The translations under genes were made by a program, and so were the position numbers. A stretch of 64,000 nucleotides of DNA from Crossaster papposus (Eukaryota > Echinodermata > Asteroidea > Velatida > Solasteridae), in contig JBAIAA010000899.1 in NCBI GenBank assembly GCA_037893245.1, positions 1 to 64,000 on the forward strand, in the 5' to 3' direction. The notes under the pieces are model-generated. The model was not told the DNA's origin, did no database searches, and was given only the letters and a program-made list of their open reading frames with translations. Of this stretch, positions 38,094 through 51,457 are shown in pieces. How positions within the stretch are numbered: position 1 is the first letter of the stretch; each line of letters begins with the position of its first letter.

Positions 38094-38313
38094 TTAAATA
38101 TGTAGTAGTAGGGATATGCCGATTGTAGACCAAATCTTAAATATGTAGTAGTAGGGATATGCCGATTGTAGACCAAATCTTAAATATGTAGTAGTAGGGA
38201 TATGCCGATTGTAGTCCAAATCTTAAATATGTAGTAGTAGGGATATGCCGATTGTAGACCAAATCTTAAATGTGTAGTAGTAGGGATATGCCGATTGTAG
38301 ACCAAATCTTAAA

Positions 38314-38419
38314 AAACTCAATTTGATCTGATAACAAAACAAATTCACATTTATTATTATGTAAAGGGAAAGAAGTGTGCAGTAGAAATAAACACCTGAT
38401 GTGGGAACAGGCCCTCGAG
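38314..38419 (+). repeat. 111-bp element, single form, CAGG subtype
   Basis: Equivalent of 33093. Confidence 0.96.
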
Positions 38420-39075
38420 TTAAATATGTAGTAGTAGGGATATGCCGATTGTAGACCAAATCTTAAATATGTAGTAGTAGGGATATGCCGATTGTAGACC
38501 AAATCTTAAATATGTAGTAGTAGGGATATGCCGATTGTAGACCAAATCTTAAATATGTAGTAGTAGGGATATGCCGATTGTAGACCAAATCTTAAATATG
38601 TAGTAGTAGGGATATGCCGATTGTAGACCAAATCTTAAATATGTAGTAGTAGGGATATGCCGATTGTAGACCAAATCTTAAATATGTAGTAGTAGGGATA
38701 TGCCGATTGTAGACCAAATCTTAAATATGTAGTAGTAGGTATATGCCGATTGTAGACCAAATCTTAAATATGTAGTAGTAGTAGTAGGGATATGCCGATT
38801 GTAGACCAAATCTTAAATATGTAGTAGTAGGTATATGCCGATTGTAAACCAAATCTTAAATATGTAGTAGTAGGGATATGCCGATTGTTGACCAAATCTT
38901 AAATATGTAGTAGTAGGGATATGCCGATTGTAGACCAAATCTTAAATATGTAGTAGTAGGGATATGCCGATTGTAGACCAAATCTTAAATATGTAGTAGT
39001 AGGGATATGCCGATTGTAGACCAAATCTTAAATATGTAGTAGTAGGGATATGCCGATTGTAGACCAAATCTTAAA

Positions 39076-39181
39076 AAACTCAATTTGATCTGATAACAAA
39101 ACAAACTCACATTTAATATTATGTAAAGGGAAAGAAGTGTGCAGTTGAAATAAACACCTGATGTGGGAACAAGCCCTCGAG
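39076..39181 (+). repeat. 111-bp element, single form, TTTAATATTA / CAGTTG subtype
   Basis: Equivalent of 33855, with ATGTTGTAG after it. Confidence 0.96.
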
Positions 39182-40009
39182 TTAAATATGTTGTAGTAGG
39201 GATATGCCGATTGTAGACCAAATCTTAAATATGTAGTAGTAGGGATATGCCGATTGTAGACCAAATCTTAAATATGTAGTAGTAGGGATATGCCGATTGT
39301 AGACCAAATCTTAAATATGTAGTAGTAGGGATATGCCGATTGTAGACCAAATCTTAAATATGTAGTAGTAGGGATATGCCGATTGTAGACCAAATCTTAA
39401 ATATGTAGTAGTAGGGATATGCCGATTGTAGACCAAATCTTAAATATGTAGTAGTAGGGATATGCCGATTGTAGACCAAATCTTAAATATGTAGTAGTAG
39501 GGATATGCCGATTGTAGACCAAATCTTAAATATGTAGTAGTAGGGATATGCCGATTGTAGACCAAATCTTAAATATGTAGTAGTAGGTATATGCCGATTG
39601 TAGACCAAATCTTAAATATGTAGTAGTAGTAGTAGGGATATGCCGATTGTAGACCAAATCTTAAATATTTAGTAGTAGGTATATGCCGATTGTAAACCAA
39701 ATCTTAAATATGTAGTAGTAGGGATATGCCGATTGTAGACCAAATCTTAAATATTTAGTAGTAGGTATATGCCGATTGTAAACCAAATCTTAAATATGTA
39801 GTAGTAGGGATATGCCGATTGTTGACCAAATCTTAAATATGTAGTAGTAGGGATATGCCGATTGTAGACCAAATCTTAAATATGTAGTAGTAGGGATATG
39901 CCGATTGTAGACCAAATCTTAAATATGTAGTAGTAGGGATATGCCGATTGTAGACCAAATCTTAAATATGTAGTAGTAGGGATATGCCGATTGTAGACCA
40001 AATCTTAAA
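39182..40009. repeat. Monomer run, 934-bp tandem unit
   Basis: Holds a GGTATATG monomer, a monomer with two extra TAG triplets (about 39620), two ATATTTAG/GGTATATG/GTAAACC groups and GTTGACC (about 39822). The 934-bp period equals 111 + 19 x 43 + 6. Confidence 0.92.
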
Positions 40010-40115
40010 AAACTCAATTTGATCTGATAACAAAACAAACTCACATTTAATATTATGTAAAGGGAAAGAAGTGTGCAGTTGAAATAAACACCTGATGTGG
40101 GAACAAGCCCTCGAG
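40010..40115 (+). repeat. 111-bp element, single form, TTTAATATTA / CAGTTG subtype
   Basis: Next copy after 39076 at +934. Confidence 0.96.
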
Positions 40116-41677
40116 TTAAATATGTTGTAGTAGGGATATGCCGATTGTAGACCAAATCTTAAATATGTAGTAGTAGGGATATGCCGATTGTAGACCAAAT
40201 CTTAAATATGTAGTAGTAGGGATATGCCGATTGTAGACCAAATCTTAAATATGTAGTAGTAGGGATATGCCGATTGTAGACCAAATCTTAAATATGTAGT
40301 AGTAGGGATATGCCGATTGTAGACCAAATCTTAAATATGTAGTAGTAGGGATATGCCGATTGTAGACCAAATCTTAAATATGTAGTAGTAGGGATATGTC
40401 GAGTGTAGACCAAATCTTAAATATGTAGTAGTAGGGATATGCCGATTGTAGACCAAATCTTAAATATGTAGTAGTAGGGATATGCCGATTGTAGACCAAA
40501 TCTTAAATATGTAGTAGTAGGGATATGCCGATTGTAGACCAAATCTTAAATATGTAGTAGTAGTAGGGATATGCCGATTGTAGACCAAATCTTAAATCTG
40601 TAGTAGTAGGGATATGCCGAATGTAGACCAAATCTTAAATATGTAGTAGTAGGGATATGCCGATTGTAGACCAAATCTTAAATATGTAGTAGTAGGGATA
40701 TGCCGATTTTAGACCAAATCTTAAACATGTAGTAGTAGGGATATGCCGATTGTAGACCAAATCTTAAATATGTAGTAGTAGGGATATGCCGATTGTAGAC
40801 CAAATCTTAAATATGTAGTAGTAGGGATATGCCGATTGTAGACCAAATCTTAAATATGTAGTAGTAGGGATATGCCGATTGTAGACCAAATCTTAAATAT
40901 GTAGTAGTAGGGATATGCCGATTGTAGACCAAATCTTAAATATGTAGTAGTAGGGATATGCCGATTGTAGACCAAATCTTAAATATGTAGTAGTAGGGAT
41001 ATGCCGATTGTAGACCAAATCTTAAATATGTAGTAGTAGGGATATGCCGATTGTAGACCAAATCTTAAATATGTAGTAGTAGGGATATGCCGATTGTAGA
41101 CCAAATCTTAAATATGTAGTAGTAGGGATATGCCGATTGTAGACCAAATCTTAAATATGTAGTAGTAGGGATATGCCGATTGTAGACCAAATCTTAAATA
41201 TGTAGTATTAGGGATATGCCGATTGTAGACCAAATCTTAGATATGTAGTAGTAGGGATATGCCGATTGTAGACCAAATCTTAAATATGTAGTAGTAGGGA
41301 TATGCCGATTGTAGACCAAATCTTAAATATGTAGTAGTAGGTATATGCCGATTGTAGACCAAATCTTAAATATGTAGTAGTAGTAGTAGGGATATGCCGA
41401 TTGTAGACCAAATCTTAAATATTTAGTAGTAGGTATATGCCGATTGTAAACCAAATCTTAAATATGTAGTAGTAGGGATATGCCGATTGTTGACCAAATC
41501 TTAAATATGTAGTAGTAGGGATATGCCGATTGTAGACCAAATCTTAAATATGTAGTAGTAGGGATATGCCGATTGTAGACCAAATCTTAAATATGTAGTA
41601 GTAGGGATATGCCGATTGTAGACCAAATCTTAAATATGTAGTAGTAGGGATATGCCGATTGTAGACCAAATCTTAAA
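40116..41677. repeat. Monomer run, second ATGTCGAGTG / AAATCTG series
   Basis: ATGTCGAGTG (about 40398), extra TAG, AAATCTG (40598), CCGAATG, CCGATTTTAG and AAACATG repeat the 34.2-34.6 kb series. Then TATTAGG (about 41208) with CTTAGATATG (about 41240), a pair otherwise typical of units A-B, and again the double extra TAG (about 41383), GTAAACC and GTTGACC. Confidence 0.92.
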
Positions 41678-41783
41678 AAACTCAATTTGATCTGATAACA
41701 AAACAAACTCACATTTAATATTATGTAAAGGGAAAGAAGTGTGCAGTTGAAATAAACACCTGATGTGGGAACAAGCCCTCGAG
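41678..41783 (+). repeat. 111-bp element, single form, TTTAATATTA / CAGTTG subtype
   Basis: Fourth of this subtype; ATGTTGTAG follows. Confidence 0.96.
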
Positions 41784-42995
41784 TTAAATATGTTGTAGTA
41801 GGGATATGCCGATTGTAGACCAAATCTTAAATATGTAGTAGTAGGGATATGCCGATTGTAGACCAAATCTTAAATATGTAGTAGTAGGGATATGCCGATT
41901 GTAGACCAAATCTTAGATATGTAGTAGTAGGGATATGCCGATTGTAGACCAAATCTTAAATATGTAGTAGTAGGGATATGCCGATTGTAGACCAAATCTT
42001 AAATATGTAGTAGTAGGGATATGCCGATTGTAGACCAAATCTTAAATATGTAGTAGTAGGGATATGTCGAGTGTAGACCAAATCTTAAATATGTAGTAGT
42101 AGGGATATGCCGATTGTAGACCAAATCTTAAATATGTAGTAGTAGGGATATGCCGATTGTAGACCAAATCTTAAATATGTAGTAGTAGGGATATGCCGAT
42201 TGTAGACCAAATCTTAAATATGTAGTAGTAGTAGGGATATGCCGATTGTAGACCAAATCTTAAATCTGTAGTAGTAGGGATATGCCGAATGTAGACCAAA
42301 TCTTAAATATGTAGTAGTAGGGATATGCCGATTGTAGACCAAATCTTAAATATGTAGTAGTAGGGATATGCCGATTTTAGACCAAATCTTAAACATGTAG
42401 TAGTAGGGATATGCCGATTGTAGACCAAATCTTAAATATGTAGTAGTAGGGATATGCCGATTGTAGACCAAATCTTAAATATGTAGTAGTAGGGATATGC
42501 CGATTGTAGACCAAATCTTAAATATGTAGTAGTAGGGATATGCCGATTGTAGACCAAATCTTAAATATGTAGTAGTAGGGATATGCCGATTGTAGACCAA
42601 ATCTTAAATATGTAGTAGTAGGGATATGCCGATTGTAGACCAAATCTTAAATATGTAGTAGTAGGGATATGCCGATTGTAGACCAAATCTTAAATATGTA
42701 GTAGTAGGGATATGCCGATTGTAGACCAAATCTTAAATATGTAGTAGTAGGGATATGCCGATTGTAGACCAAATCTTAAATATGTAGTAGTAGGGATATG
42801 CCGATTGTAGACCAAATCTTAAATATGTAGTAGTAGGGATATGCCGATTGTAGACCAAATCTTTAATATGTAGTAGTAGGGATATGCCGATTGTAGACCA
42901 AATCTTAAATATGTAGTAGTAGGGATATGCCGATTGTAGACCAAATCTTAAATATGTAGTAGTAGGGATATGCCGATTGTAGACCAAATCTTAAC
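41784..42995. repeat. Monomer run, third ATGTCGAGTG / AAATCTG series
   Basis: CTTAGATATG (about 41915), ATGTCGAGTG (about 42066), extra TAG (about 42230), AAATCTG (42266), CCGAATG, CCGATTTTAG, AAACATG and the TTTAAT monomer (about 42864). Confidence 0.92.
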
Positions 42996-43101
42996 AAACT
43001 CAATTTGATCTGATAACAAAACAAATTCACATTTATTATTATGTAAAGGGAAAGAAGTGTGCAGTAGAAATAAACACCTGATGTGGGAACAAGCCCGCGA
43101 G
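42996..43101 (+). repeat. 111-bp element, single form, TTAAC / CGCGAG subtype
   Basis: Same subtype as 35130 and 35972 (+7,024 from the latter). Confidence 0.96.
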
Positions 43102-43837
43102 TTAAATTTGTAGTAGTAGGGATATGCCGATTGTAGACCAAATCTTAAATATGTAGTAGTAGGGATATGCCGATTGTAGACCAAATCTTAAATATGTAGT
43201 AGTAGGGATATGCCGATTGTAGACCAAATCTTAAATATGTAGTAGTAGGGATATGCCGATTGTAGACCAAATCTTAAATATGTAGTAGTAGGGATATGCC
43301 GATTGTAGACCAAATCTTAAATATGTAGTAGTAGGGATATGCCGATTGTAGACCAAATCTTAAATATGTAGTAGTAGGGATATGCCGATTGTAGACCAAA
43401 TCTTAAATATGTAGTAGTAGGTATATGCCGATTGTAGACCAAATCTTAAATATGTAGTAGTAGGAATATGCCGATTGTAGACCAAATCTTAAATATGTAA
43501 TAGTAGGGATATGCCGATTGTAGACCAAATCTTAAATATGTAGTAGTAGGGATATGCCGATTGAAGACCAAATCTTAAATATGTAGTAGTAGGGATATGC
43601 CGATTGTAGACCAAATCTTAAATATGTAGTAGTAGGGATATGCCGATTGTAGACCAAATCTTAAATATGTAGTAGTAGGGATATGCCGATTGTAGACCAA
43701 ATCTTAAATATGTAGTAGTAGGGATATGCCGATTGTAGACCAAATCTTAAATATGTAGTAGTAGGGATATGCCGATTGTAGACCAAATCTTAAATATGTA
43801 GTAGTAGGGATATGCCGATTGTAGACCAAATCTTAAA

Positions 43838-43943
43838 AAACTCAATTTGATCTGATAACAAAACAAATTCACATGTATTATTATGTAAAGGGAAAGAAGT
43901 GTGCAGTAGAAATAAACACCTGATGTGGGAACAAGCCCTCGAG
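43838..43943 (+). repeat. 111-bp element, single form, ACATGTATT subtype
   Basis: AAATTCACATGTATT replaces AAATTCACATTTATT; intact CAAGCCCTCGAG. First of five copies. Confidence 0.96.
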
Positions 43944-44507
43944 TTAAATATGTAGTAGTAGGGATATGCCGATTGTAGACCAAATCTTAAATATGTAGTA
44001 GTAGGGATATGCCGATTGTAGACCAAATCTTAAATATGTAGTAGTAGGGATATGCCGATTGTAGACCAAATCTTAAATATGTAGTAGTAGGGATATGCCG
44101 ATTGTAGACCAAATCTTAAATATGTAGTAGTAGGGATATGCCGATTGTAGACCAAATCTTAAATATGTAGTAGTAGGGATATGCCGATTGTAGACCAAAT
44201 CTTAAATATGTAGTAGTAGGGATATGCCGATTGTAGACCAAATCTTAAATATGTAGTAGTAGGGATATGCCGATTGTAGACCAAATCTTAAATATGTAGT
44301 AGTAGGGATATGCCGATTGTAGACCAAATCTTAAATATGTAGTAGTAGGGATATGCCGATTGTAGACCAAATCTTTAATATGTAGTAGTAGGGATATGCC
44401 GATTGTAGACCAAATCTTAAATATGTAGTAGTAGGGATATGCCGATTGTAGACCAAATCTTAAATATGTAGTAGTAGGGATATGCCGATTGTAGACCAAA
44501 TCTTAAA

Positions 44508-44613
44508 AAACTCAATTTGATCTGATAACAAAACAAATTCACATTTATTATTATGTAAAGGGAAAGAAGTGTGCAGTAGAAATAAACACCTGATGTGGGA
44601 ACAAGCCCTCGAG
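44508..44613 (+). repeat. 111-bp element, single form, TTTGTAATAG exit
   Basis: AAATTCAC, CTCGAG, and a following monomer reading TTAAATTTGTAATAG. Confidence 0.96.
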
Positions 44614-45349
44614 TTAAATTTGTAATAGTAGGGATATGCCGATTGTAGACCAAATCTTAAATATGTAGTAGTAGGGATATGCCGATTGTAGACCAAATCT
44701 TAAATATGTAGTAGTAGGGATATGCCGATTGTAGACCAAATCTTAAATATGTAGTAGTAGGGATATGCCGATTGTAGACCAAATCTTAAATATGTAGTAG
44801 TAGGGATATGCCGATTGTAGACCAAATCTTAAATATGTAGTAGTAGGGATATGCCGATTGTAGACCAAATCTTAAATATGTAGTAGTAGGGATATGCCGA
44901 TTGTAGACCAAATCTTAAATATGTAGTAGTAGGTATATGCCGATTGTAGACCAAATCTTAAATATGTAGTAGTAGGAATATGCCGATTGTAGACCAAATC
45001 TTAAATATGTAGTAGTAGGGATATGCCGATTGTAGACCAAATCTTAAATATGTAGTAGTAGGGATATGCCGATTGAAGACCAAATCTTAAATATGTAGTA
45101 GTATGGATATGCCGATTGTAGACCAAATCTTAAATATGTAGTAGTAGGGATATGCCGATTGTAGACCAAATCTTAAATATGTAGTAGTAGGGATATGCCG
45201 ATTGTAGACCAAATCTTAAATATGTAGTAGTAGGGATATGCCGATTGTAGACCAAATCTTAAATATGTAGTAGTAGGGATATGCCGATTGTAGACCAAAT
45301 CTTAAATATGTAGTAGTAGGGATATGCCGATTGTAGACCAAATCTTAAA

Positions 45350-45455
45350 AAACTCAATTTGATCTGATAACAAAACAAATTCACATGTATTATTATGTAA
45401 AGGGAAAGAAGTGTGCAGTAGAAATAAACACCTGATGTGGGAACAAGCCCTCGAG
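45350..45455 (+). repeat. 111-bp element, single form, ACATGTATT subtype
   Basis: Equivalent of 43838 at +1,512. Confidence 0.96.
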
Positions 45456-47272
45456 TTAAATATGTAGTAGTAGGGATATGCCGATTGTAGACCAAATCTT
45501 AAATATGTAGTAGTAGGGATATGCCGATTGTAGACCAAATCTTAAATATGTAGTAGTAGGGATATGCCGATTGTAGACCAAATCTTAAATATGTAGTAGT
45601 AGGGATATGCCGATTGTAGACCAAATCTTAAATATGTAGTAGTAGGGATATGCCGATTGTAGACCAAATCTTAAATATGTAGTAGTAGGGATATGCCGAT
45701 TGTAGACCAAATCTTAAATATGTAGTAGTAGTAGGGATATGCCGATTGTAGACCAAATCTTAAATATGTAGTAGTAGGGATATGCCGATTGTAGACCAAA
45801 TCTTAAATATGTAGTAGTAGGGATATGCCGATTGTAGACCAAATCTTAAATATGTAGTAGTAGGGATATGCCGATTGTAGACCAAATCTTAAATATGTAG
45901 TAGTAGGGATATGCCGATTGTAGACCAAATCTTAAATATGTAGTAGTAGGGATATGCCGATTGTAGACCAAATCTTAAATATGTAGTAGTAGGGATATGC
46001 CGATTGTAGACCAAATCTTAAATATGTAGTAGTAGGTATATGCCGATTGTAGACCAAATCTTAAATATGTAGTAGTAGGGATATGCCGATTGTAGACCAA
46101 ATCTTAAATATGTAGTAGTAGGGATATGCCGATTGTAGACCAAATCTTAAATATGTAGTAGTAGGGATATGCCGATTGTAGACCAAATCTTAAATATGTA
46201 GTAGTAGGGATATGCCGATTGTAGACCAAATCTTAAATATGTAGTAGTAGGGATATGCCGATTGTAGACCAAATCTTAAATATGTAGTAGTAGGGATATG
46301 CCGATTGTAGACCAAATCTTAAATATGTAGTAGTAGGGATATGCTGATTGTAGACCAAATCTTAAATATGTAGTAGTAGGGATATGCCGATTGTAGACCA
46401 AATCTTAAATATGTAGTAGTAGGGATATGCCGATTGTAGACCAAATCTTAAATATGTAGTAGTAGGGATATGCCGATTGTAGACCAAATCTTAAATATGT
46501 AGTAGTAGGGATATGCCGATTGTAGACCAAACCTTAAATATGTAGTAGTAGGGATATGCCGATTGTAGACCAAATCTTAAATATGTAGTAGTAGTAGGGA
46601 TATGCCGATTGTAGACCAAATCTTAAATATGTAGTAGTAGGGATATGCCGATTTTAGACCAAATCTTAAATATGTAGTAGTAGGGATATGCCGATTGTAG
46701 ACCAAATCTTAAATATGTAGTAGTAGGGATATGCCGATTGTAGACCAAATCTTAAATATGTAGTAGTAGGGATATGCCGATTGTAGACCAAATCTTAAAT
46801 ATGTAGTAGTAGGGATATGCCGATTGTAGACCAAATCTTAAATATGTAGTAGTAGGGATATGCCGATTGTAGACCAAATCTTAAATATGTAGTAGTAGGG
46901 ATATGCCGATTGTAGACCAAATCTTAAATATGTAGTAGTAGGGATATGCCGATTGTAGACCAAATCTTAAATATGTAGTAGTAGGGATATGCCGATTGTA
47001 GACCAAATCTTAAATATGTAGTAGTAGGGATATGCCGATTGTAGACCAAATCTTAAATATGTAGTAGTAGGGATATGCCGATTGTAGACCAAATCTTAAA
47101 TATGTAGTAGTAGGGATATGCCGATTGTAGACCAAATCTTTAATATGTAGTAGTAGGGATATGCTGATTGTAGACCAAATCTTAAATATGTAGTAGTAGG
47201 GATATGCCGATTGTAGACCAAATCTTAAATATGTAGTAGTAGGGATATGCCGATTGTAGACCAAATCTTAAA
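45456..47272. repeat. Long monomer run without elements
   Basis: About 42 monomers. Variants: extra TAG (about 45729 and 46591), GGTATATG (about 46033), GCTGATTG (about 46344 and 47164), AAACCTTAAA (about 46531), CCGATTTTAG (about 46652) and TTTAAT (about 47140). Nothing else seen. Confidence 0.93.
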
Positions 47273-47378
47273 AAACTCAATTTGATCTGATAACAAAACA
47301 AATTCACATTTATTATTATGTAAAGGGAAAGAAGTGTGCAGTAGAAATAAACACCTGATGTGGGAACAAGCCCTCGAG
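47273..47378 (+). repeat. 111-bp element, single form, TTTGTAG exit
   Basis: AAATTCAC, CTCGAG, TTAAATTTGTAGTAG afterwards; intermediate between the CGCGAG and TTTGTAATAG types. Confidence 0.96.
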
Positions 47379-48028
47379 TTAAATTTGTAGTAGTAGGGAT
47401 ATGCCGATTGTAGACCAAATCTTAAATATGTAGTAGTAGGGATATGCCGATTGTAGACCAAATCTTAAATATGTAGTAGTAGGGATATGCCGATTGTAGA
47501 CCAAATCTTAAATATGTAGTAGTAGGGATATGCCGATTGTAGACCAAATCTTAAATATGTAGTAGTAGGGATATGCCGATTGTAGACCAAATCTTAAATA
47601 TGTAGTAGTAGGTATATGCCGATTGTAGACCAAATCTTAAATATGTAGTAGTAGGAATATGCCGATTGTAGACCAAATCTTAAATATGTAGTAGTAGGGA
47701 TATGCCGATTGTAGACCAAATCTTAAATATGTAGTAGTAGGGATATGCCGATTGAAGACCAAATCTTAAATATGTAGTAGTAGGGATATGCCGATTGTAG
47801 ACCAAATCTTAAATATGTAGTAGTAGGGATATGCCGATTGTAGACCAAATCTTAAATATGTAGTAGTAGGGATATGCCGATTGTAGACCAAATCTTAAAT
47901 ATGTAGTAGTAGGGATATGCCGATTGTAGACCAAATCTTAAATATGTAGTAGTAGGGATATGCCGATTGTAGACCAAATCTTAAATATGTAGTAGTAGGG
48001 ATATGCCGATTGTAGACCAAATCTTAAA

Positions 48029-48134
48029 AAACTCAATTTGATCTGATAACAAAACAAATTCACATGTATTATTATGTAAAGGGAAAGAAGTGTGCAGTAG
48101 AAATAAACACCTGATGTGGGAACAAGCCCTCGAG
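48029..48134 (+). repeat. 111-bp element, single form, ACATGTATT subtype
   Basis: Third of this subtype, again downstream of a GGTATATG, GGAATATG, TTGAAGACC series. Confidence 0.96.
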
Positions 48135-50246
48135 TTAAATATGTAGTAGTAGGGATATGCCGATTGTAGACCAAATCTTAAATATGTAGTAGTAGGGATA
48201 TGCCGATTGTAGACCAAATCTTAAATATGTAGTAGTAGGGATATGCCGATTGTAGACCAAATCTTAAATATGTAGTAGTAGGGATATGCCGATTGTAGAC
48301 CAAATCTTAAATATGTAGTAGTAGGGATATGCCGATTGTAGACCAAATCTTAAATATGTAGTAGTAGGGATATGCCGATTGTAGACCAAATCTTAAATAT
48401 GTAGTAGTAGGTATATGCCGATTGTAGACCAAATCTTAAATATGTAGTAGTAGGGATATGCCGATTGTAGACCAAATCTTAAATATGTAGTAGTAGGGAT
48501 ATGCCGATTGTATACCAAATCTTAAATATGTAGTAGTAGGGATATGCCGATTGTAGACCAAATCTTAAATATGTAGTAGTAGGGATATGCCGATTGTAGA
48601 CCAAATCTTAAATATGTAGTAGTAGGGATATGCCGATTGTAGACCAAATCTTAAATATGTAGTAGTAGGGATATGCCGATTGTAGACCAAATCTTAAATA
48701 TGTAGTAGTAGGGATATGCCGATTGTAGACCAAATCTTAAATATGTAGTAGTAGGGATATGCCGATTGTAGACCAAATCTTAAATATGTAGTAGTAGGTA
48801 TATGCCGATTGTAGACCAAATCTTAAATATGTAGTAGTAGGGATATGCCGATTGTAGACCAAATCTTAAATATGTAGTAGTAGGGATATGCCGATTGTAG
48901 ACCAAATCTTAAATATGTAGTAGTAGGGATATGCCGATTGTAGACCAAATCTTAAATATGTAGTAGTAGGGATATGCCGATTGTAGACCAAATCTTAAAT
49001 ATGTAGTAGTAGGGATATGCCGATTGTAGACCAAATCTTAAATATGTAGTAGTAGGGATATGCCGATTGTAGACCAAATCTTAAATATGTAGTAGTAGGG
49101 ATATGCCGATTGTAGACCAAATCTTAAATATGTAGTAGTAGGGATATGCCGATTGTAGACCAAATCTTAAATATGTAGTAGTAGGTATATGCCGATTGTA
49201 GACCAAATCTTAAATATGTAGTAGTAGGGATATGCCGATTGTAGACCAAATCTTAAATATGTAGTAGTAGGGATATGCCGATTGTAGACCAAATCTTAAA
49301 TATGTAGTAGTAGGGATATGCCGATTGTAGACCAAATCTTAAATATGTAGTAGTAGGGATATGCCGATTGTAGACCAAATCTTAAATATGTAGTAGTAGG
49401 GATATGCCGATTGTAGACCAAATCTTAAATATGTAGTAGTAGGGATATGCCGATTGTAGACCAAATCTTAAATATGTAGTAGTAGGGATATGCCGATTGT
49501 AGACCAAATCTTAAATATGTAGTAGTAGGGATATGCTGATTGTAGACCAAATCTTAAATATGTAGTAGTAGGGATATGCCGATTGTAGACCAAATCTTAA
49601 ATATGTAGTAGTAGGGATATGCCGATTGTAGACCAAATCTTAAATATGTAGTAGTAGGGATATGCCGATTGTAGACCAAATCTTAAATATGTAGTAGTAG
49701 GGATATGCCGATTGTAGACCAAATCTTGAATATGTAGTAGTAGGGATATGCCGATTGTAGACCAAATCTTAAATATGTAGTAGTAGGTATATGCCGATTG
49801 TAGACCAAATCTTAAATATGTAGTAGTAGGGATATGCCGATTGTAGACCAAATCTTAAATATGTAGTAGTAGGTATATGCCGATTGTAGACCAAATCTTA
49901 AATATGTAGTAGTAGGGATATGCCGATTGTAGACCAAATCTTAAATATGTAGTAGTAGGGATATGCCGATTGTAGACCAAATCTTAAATATGTAGTAGTA
50001 GGGATATGCCGATTGTAGACCAAATCTTAAATATGTAGTAGTAGGGATATGCCGATTGTAGACCAAATCTTAAATATGTAGTAGTAGGGATATGCCGATT
50101 GTAGACCAAATCTTAAATATGTAGTAGTAGGGATATGCCGATTGTAAACCAAATCTTAAATATGTAGTAGTAGGGATATGCCGATTGTAGACCAAATCTT
50201 AAATATGTAGTAGTAGGGATATGCCGATTGTAGACCAAATCTTAAA
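48135..50246. repeat. Longest element-free run in the right-hand domain
   Basis: About 49 monomers. GGTATATG recurs about every 390 bp (about 48411, 48797, 49184), suggesting a 9-monomer sub-unit of 387 bp. GTATACC (about 48510), GCTGATTG (about 49535), CTTGAATATG (about 49728) and GTAAACC (about 50147) are also present. Confidence 0.92.
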
Positions 50247-50419
50247 AAACTCAATTTGATCTGATAACAAAACAAACTCACATTTATTATTATGTAAAGG
50301 GAAAGAAGTGTGCAGTTGAAATAAACACCTGATGTGGGAACAAGCCCTCGAGTTAAATATGTAAAGGGAAAGAAGTGTGCAGTATAAATAAACACCTGAT
50401 GTGGGAACAAGCCCTTGAG
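50247..50419 (+). repeat. 111-bp element, double form, CTTGAG subtype
   Basis: CAGTTGAAAT then CAGTATAAAT; TATAAATA at 50383-50390. Confidence 0.96.
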
Positions 50420-51284
50420 TTAAATATGTAGTAGTAGGGATATGCCGATTGTAGACCAAATCTTAAATATGTAGTAGTAGGGATATGCCGATTGTAGACC
50501 AAATCTTAAATATGTAGTAGTAGGGATATGCCGATTGTAGACCAAATCTTAAATATGTAGTAGTAGGGATGTGCCGATTGTAGACCAAATCTTAAATATG
50601 TAGTAGTAGGGATATGCCGATTGTAGACCAAATCTTAAATATGTAGTAGTAGGGATATGCCGATTGTAGACCAAATCTTAAATATGTAGTAGTAGGGATA
50701 TGCCGATTGTAGACCAAATCTTAAATATGTAGTAGTAGGGATATGCCGATTGTAGACCAAATCTTGAATATGTAGTAGTAGGGATATGCCGATTGTAGAC
50801 CAAATCTTAAATATGTAGTAGTAGGTATATGCCGATTGTAGACCAAATCTTAAATATGTAGTAGTAGGGATATGCCGATTGTAGACCAAATCTTAAATAT
50901 GTAGTAGTAGGTATATGCCGATTGTAGACCAAATCTTAAATATGTAGTAGTAGGGATATGCCGATTGTAGACCAAATCTTAAATATGTAGTAGTAGGGAT
51001 ATGCCGATTGTAGACCAAATCTTAAATATGTAGTAGTAGGGATATGCCGATTGTAGACCAAATCTTAAATATGTAGTAGTAGGGATATGCCGATTGTAGA
51101 CCAAATCTTAAATATGTAGTAGTAGGGATATGCCGATTGTAGACCAAATCTTAAATATGTAGTAGTAGGGATATGCCGATTGTAAACCAAATCTTAAATA
51201 TGTAGTAGTAGGGATATGCCGATTGTAGACCAAATCTTAAATATGTAGTAGTAGGGATATGCCGATTGTAGACCAAATCTTAAA

Positions 51285-51457
51285 AAACTCAATTTGATCT
51301 GATAACAAAACAAACTCACATTTATTATTATGTAAAGGGAAAGAAGTGTGCAGTTGAAATAAACACCTGATGTGGGAACAAGCCCTCGAGTTAAATATGT
51401 AAAGGGAAAGAAGTGTGCAGTATAAATAAACACCTGATGTGGGAACAAGCCCTTGAG
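51285..51457 (+). repeat. 111-bp element, double form, CTTGAG subtype
   Basis: Tandem counterpart of 50247; TATAAATA at 51421-51428. Confidence 0.96.

Larger units (their letters stand above)
36404..39420. repeat. Duplicated block, copy 2 of the 5,221-bp displacement
   Basis: Counterpart of 31183-34200. Private changes are ATAAGTAG (about 36453), GGATAGGCC (about 37615) and AAATGTGTAG (about 38270). The ATGCAG, GGGAAAAAAG and GGATTTGCC changes of copy 1 are absent. Confidence 0.9.
42733..45756. repeat. 1,512-bp tandem duplication
   Basis: Elements 42996/43838 and 44508/45350, the TTTAAT monomer, GGTATATG, GGAATATG and the TTGAAGACC monomer (about 43563 and 45075) recur at 1,512 bp (2 x 111 + 30 x 43). 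The first element differs between copies (CGCGAG against CTCGAG), as does TGTAATAG at 43497. Confidence 0.9.
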
